From contig JAAZCB010001122.1 of assembly GCA_012513545.1 (NCBI GenBank), positions 1 through 9,287 on the forward strand: 9,287 nt of DNA, written 5' to 3'. Source of the DNA: Clostridiaceae bacterium (GTDB taxonomy: Bacteria; Bacillota_A; Clostridia; Acetivibrionales; Acetivibrionaceae). Below the pieces are notes generated by a model, which was not told the DNA's origin, made no database searches, and saw nothing but the letters and a program-made list of their open reading frames with translations. The translations under genes and the position numbers were made by a program. This document shows, in pieces, positions 6,528 through 9,287 of this stretch. Position 1 is the first letter of the stretch; every line of letters begins with the position of its first letter.

Positions 6528-9039
6528 CTGGCATTACCTCACTTATGCTTTCAATTCTTTTATTAAAATACTGGTAAACAAACGATATTGCAAGAAGCGT
6601 CAAACCAAAAACAAAATATGAAACTATCCTGTACCCTTCTTCAAGAAATGCCAAATCAATTATAAAAAGCTTTACAACCGCCAGCATCGACAATCCCAGA
6701 CCAAACCGTCTTATAAATACATAACGTTTAACAAATCCGAAGGTGATCCATGCCAGGGCAGTAACAAGATAAATTATACTGATAACAGCGTTATTAAATT
6801 CAAGGTTGTATTGTGTTATCAGGTTTTGTGTCAGAATCACAACAAAATAAAGAGATATTATAAAAGGATACCACTCAATGCCGAATTTGCGTTCCATAAC
6901 AAGGCAAAGTATCAGGTCCCTCAATGCAAGAATGGATAAAATCGCCACAAACGCCAGTTCAATTGTACCCACTACACTCACCGCTGTAGGCACTTCAGAT
7001 AGGTATCCATTTACCGGCGATTCGAAATTCACAAAAAACAAAACTGTCAATGCCAGAACATAAATCGTTACAGATATGCCCTTCATTACATTATCCAGTA
7101 GAATCCTTATTCTTGGAATAATAAAGGCTGCAAGAAAGCTTGCAATAATCATTGCTGCAAAAACCAGATAGTCATGATTATAACTGCTGTCTTCGAGCAG
7201 CTTTAACAAATATCCGCTTAATTCGCCGCCAATTAAATACAGTGTAAAAATCCACACATTGATAACTGTAAAATACTTAAAAAGCCGGACCTGTATTTCG
7301 GACAGATTCTTCTTATATATCAAGGTTCCCAGAACTATAATACTTCCCAGAGTTATTGAAAGATATCTGAGGGTAAAGAGTTCATCATGATATGCCAGTA
7401 CATCAAACAATATAAAGGCTCCAAGACACAGGAATGAAATAACAGTCCCTGCCCTTTTGAAGCTTTTTATTTCCTTATATATGCCGTATGAAAGAAGGGC
7501 AATACCTTCAACCAGCCAGCCCAAAGACAACCACATCCTGCCGAATTGGAACGGTATTACCAGCACAACAAAGGTTAGACCGGTGATATAAAAAAGTGCA
7601 ATTGTCGTTTTTTCTTTTGTCATGTATTTATCAATAAACCAGCCCAGCATAATATAAACACCTGCAAAAACAAGAGCCAGAAGTCCTTTGAGGTCCTCCA
7701 ATCCAGCTTCATAAAATGCCCAATACAAAAGCAGTGAACTTATAAAGGTATTTAAGGCGAGCAGCACTGTATCAGAGTTTTTAAAACCAACTTTCTTTCT
7801 AAAAGACCCAACGACGGGGATCAGAGTATAAATAACAAAAGCAAAAACAAGATACAGTATCGTGATTATATCTCCTAATATTAAAGCTGCTCCATCAGAC
7901 TGAGTGTTAAACATGTTGGTCGATATATAGATTGAACCGATAACATTCAGAACAAATCCTATATATGCCGTTACTGTCCACTTTTTGTTTACAGCTACTA
8001 TAAGTGCAAGGAAATTGAGTATAACAAAATAAACCATTGCGCCATATAGCATGGTTTTATCACCTGCTATTGAAAAAATGGGCAAATAGCCTCCAACCAT
8101 TGCGAAAGCAGATATGGTCTGTGAATTATACCGTTGAGAAAGCACAAAGGCACCAAGTGTTATAAGCACACACAACCCCAATGCCGGGTACATGCCAAGT
8201 ATCTCAAATCTGAAATAGCTTAAGGCCAGAGACGCATACAATACTGCGATACCTCCGCTTGTAATGCCGAGGGAAAAAACATTTGGCTTCCTGCGGTTTA
8301 ACAATTCACCCGCAACTAGCATCACTGCCCCGATTAAAAACGCGAAAACACTCTTTAGCATATCGGGCAAATGATAGTATGTAAATTGTGATGCTGCTAT
8401 TACACCTATTACCAGCAGCAAAATACCAAGTTTGTTGATAATATTAAGTCCTATCAGAGATTCAATATTGTTCTGTTTTATACGGCTTCTTATTTCTTCC
8501 TCTGTAACCTGTTCCTGCTTTAGCTTTGAAAGTTCCTCATTCCTGTTTTCACAAAACGCCCCAGTGTGTTTTTCAATTTCTTCCCTTGCGAGGGTTACCT
8601 TTATATTAAGCTGCTTTCTCAGTTCTTCTATCCTTATATAAATATCGTCCTCAACTGAAACCCTGTTTGCCTTAAGAACGGCAATCATATTGTCAATCCG
8701 CTTTTTAACCGAAAGCTCAAAGCTCTGTAATCTGTTTATTTCTTCCTTAATATTTCCTTTGTAGTAAATATCCATCCTTTTACTTACAGAATTAAGTATG
8801 TATGTCTTTTCGTTATAAAACTGCTCATACAAGGCCCCACGTAGCTTACTGTTTTCTTCCGACAACTTAACGTTGTTACTTTTTTCATTGTCAAGAGATG
8901 CTTTTTGTCTTAATAGTTCATCCTTCAATTTCTGGTTCTCGGTTACCAGGTCATTTGCTTCAATATTGCGGATTTCCTTTTCTAAGCTATCTAGAGTTTC
9001 CTTTTGCCTTACAAGAACGGCTTTCAGATTGTCGACCAT
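6505..9039 (-). CDS. DUF2339-type polytopic membrane protein with N-terminal coiled coil
   Basis: Function is unknown. From the ATG at 9039 the protein has 844 residues: a cytoplasmic-looking, charged coiled coil (about 1-185, rich in Glu, Lys and Leu heptads), then the DUF2339 signature (IESLIGLNIINKLGILLLVIGV) and roughly 20 or more closely packed hydrophobic helices with very short loops to near residue 825. The tail is short and charged (MPDEKKTDN). Helices with conserved GG and GE patterns (AGELLNRR, SGGIAVLYA) fit the family. An in-frame ATG at 9063 would add eight residues (852 total) but lacks a ribosome binding site. The ATG at 9039 has GGAG 9 bases upstream within GGAGGTGGAG, so I prefer it. 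It overlaps the downstream DUF3999 gene by 23 bases and both are probably one operon. DUF2339 proteins have no established activity that I can cite. A transport, lipid-linked or cell-envelope role is only suggested by topology. Confidence 0.82.
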   Translation of the reverse strand: MVDNLKAVLVRQKETLDSLEKEIRNIEANDLVTENQKLKDELLRQKASLDNEKSNNVKLSEENSKLRGALYEQFYNEKTYILNSVSKRMDIYYKGNIKEEINRLQSFELSVKKRIDNMIAVLKANRVSVEDDIYIRIEELRKQLNIKVTLAREEIEKHTGAFCENRNEELSKLKQEQVTEEEIRSRIKQNNIESLIGLNIINKLGILLLVIGVIAASQFTYYHLPDMLKSVFAFLIGAVMLVAGELLNRRKPNVFSLGITSGGIAVLYASLALSYFRFEILGMYPALGLCVLITLGAFVLSQRYNSQTISAFAMVGGYLPIFSIAGDKTMLYGAMVYFVILNFLALIVAVNKKWTVTAYIGFVLNVIGSIYISTNMFNTQSDGAALILGDIITILYLVFAFVIYTLIPVVGSFRKKVGFKNSDTVLLALNTFISSLLLYWAFYEAGLEDLKGLLALVFAGVYIMLGWFIDKYMTKEKTTIALFYITGLTFVVLVIPFQFGRMWLSLGWLVEGIALLSYGIYKEIKSFKRAGTVISFLCLGAFILFDVLAYHDELFTLRYLSITLGSIIVLGTLIYKKNLSEIQVRLFKYFTVINVWIFTLYLIGGELSGYLLKLLEDSSYNHDYLVFAAMIIASFLAAFIIPRIRILLDNVMKGISVTIYVLALTVLFFVNFESPVNGYLSEVPTAVSVVGTIELAFVAILSILALRDLILCLVMERKFGIEWYPFIISLYFVVILTQNLITQYNLEFNNAVISIIYLVTALAWITFGFVKRYVFIRRFGLGLSMLAVVKLFIIDLAFLEEGYRIVSYFVFGLTLLAISFVYQYFNKRIESISEVMPDEKKTDN

Positions 9040-9048
9040 TGACACCGA

Positions 9049-9058
9049 CTCCACCTCC
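9049..9058 (-). promoter_or_regulatory. Ribosome binding site that decides the DUF2339 start
   Basis: Minus-strand GGAGGTGGAG lies just inside the alternative longer reading and places GGAG 9 bases before the ATG at 9037-9039. The upstream ATG at 9061-9063 is preceded by an A-rich stretch without a purine-rich Shine-Dalgarno match, so the shorter protein is favoured. Confidence 0.6.
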
Positions 9059-9133
9059 GGCATTTGATATGTTGCTGTCTCTGAGGGTTTTAAGCAAAGT
9101 ATAAGACATTTTTTTACTTCACCACATTATTCT

Positions 9134-9161
9134 ATCATATATCGTCTTTCAACTGCAACAA
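9134..9161 (-). promoter_or_regulatory. Candidate promoter for the DUF2339-DUF3999 operon
   Basis: On the minus strand a TATGAT -10 box (9134-9139) lies 16 bases downstream of TTGTTG (9156-9161), about 95 bases before the preferred ATG. Nearby alternatives (TAGAAT or AATAAT with TTGCAG or TTGAAA) overlap it, so the exact boxes are uncertain. The sequence further out, to 9287, shows no gene or repeat that I can recognise. Confidence 0.35.
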
Positions 9162-9287
9162 TTAACTGACAGCGCTAATACGGATTGGTGTGCAGCTCGT
9201 CTTGCGACCTAATGCATCCGACAAATTAAAGCACCACATACAGAAAAAACAAATCTATTCCAAGACACGCACTACAAAGACGTTACT

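Noticed and set aside
9104..9287. Search for a gene, tRNA or riboswitch in the right-hand end
   Set aside because: All frames are short or broken by stops, and no tRNA-like arms or known riboswitch core were recognised; only a promoter candidate could be supported.

Overview
The window is AT-rich DNA with Gram-positive, clostridial traits: strong AGGAGG-type ribosome binding sites, S-layer homology (SLH) modules, threonine/proline linkers, and secreted plant-polysaccharide enzymes with carbohydrate-binding modules. The best guess is a cellulolytic, anaerobic member of the Clostridia (Ruminiclostridium/Acetivibrio-like). I do not name a species, because nothing here is diagnostic at that level. 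Four protein-coding genes fill most of the window.

Left part (1-4756): two convergent genes for extracellular biomass breakdown. A 5'-truncated plus-strand gene encodes a family 9 glycoside hydrolase (carbohydrate-binding module, Ig-like domain, GH9 catalytic domain; no dockerin at its C-terminus). It meets a minus-strand gene for an 836-residue secreted esterase: signal peptide, CBM9-like module, helical FIVAR-like spacer, CE1 feruloyl/acetyl-xylan-esterase-type domain, Thr/Pro linker and three SLH repeats. Between their 3' ends lies a strong two-tier hairpin that probably terminates both transcripts. Together they could act on cellulose and on the ester-decorated hemicellulose around it, the esterase being held on the cell surface.

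Middle (4757-5327): a 571-base AT-rich gap with the esterase ribosome binding site, a plausible minus-strand promoter, a perfect 14-base palindrome, a 7-bp stem-loop and a short minus-strand coding-like stretch that may be the remnant of a coiled-coil protein.

Right part (5328-9063): a minus-strand two-gene operon. The first gene encodes a very large polytopic membrane protein of the DUF2339 type with an N-terminal coiled coil. The second overlaps its end and encodes a DUF3999-type protein with a signal peptide, beta-rich (partly discoidin-like) ectodomain and one C-terminal membrane anchor. The two are probably translationally coupled and form a membrane complex of unknown function. This is the least understood part of the window. 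A candidate promoter lies upstream, and the last roughly 130 bases hold no recognisable gene.
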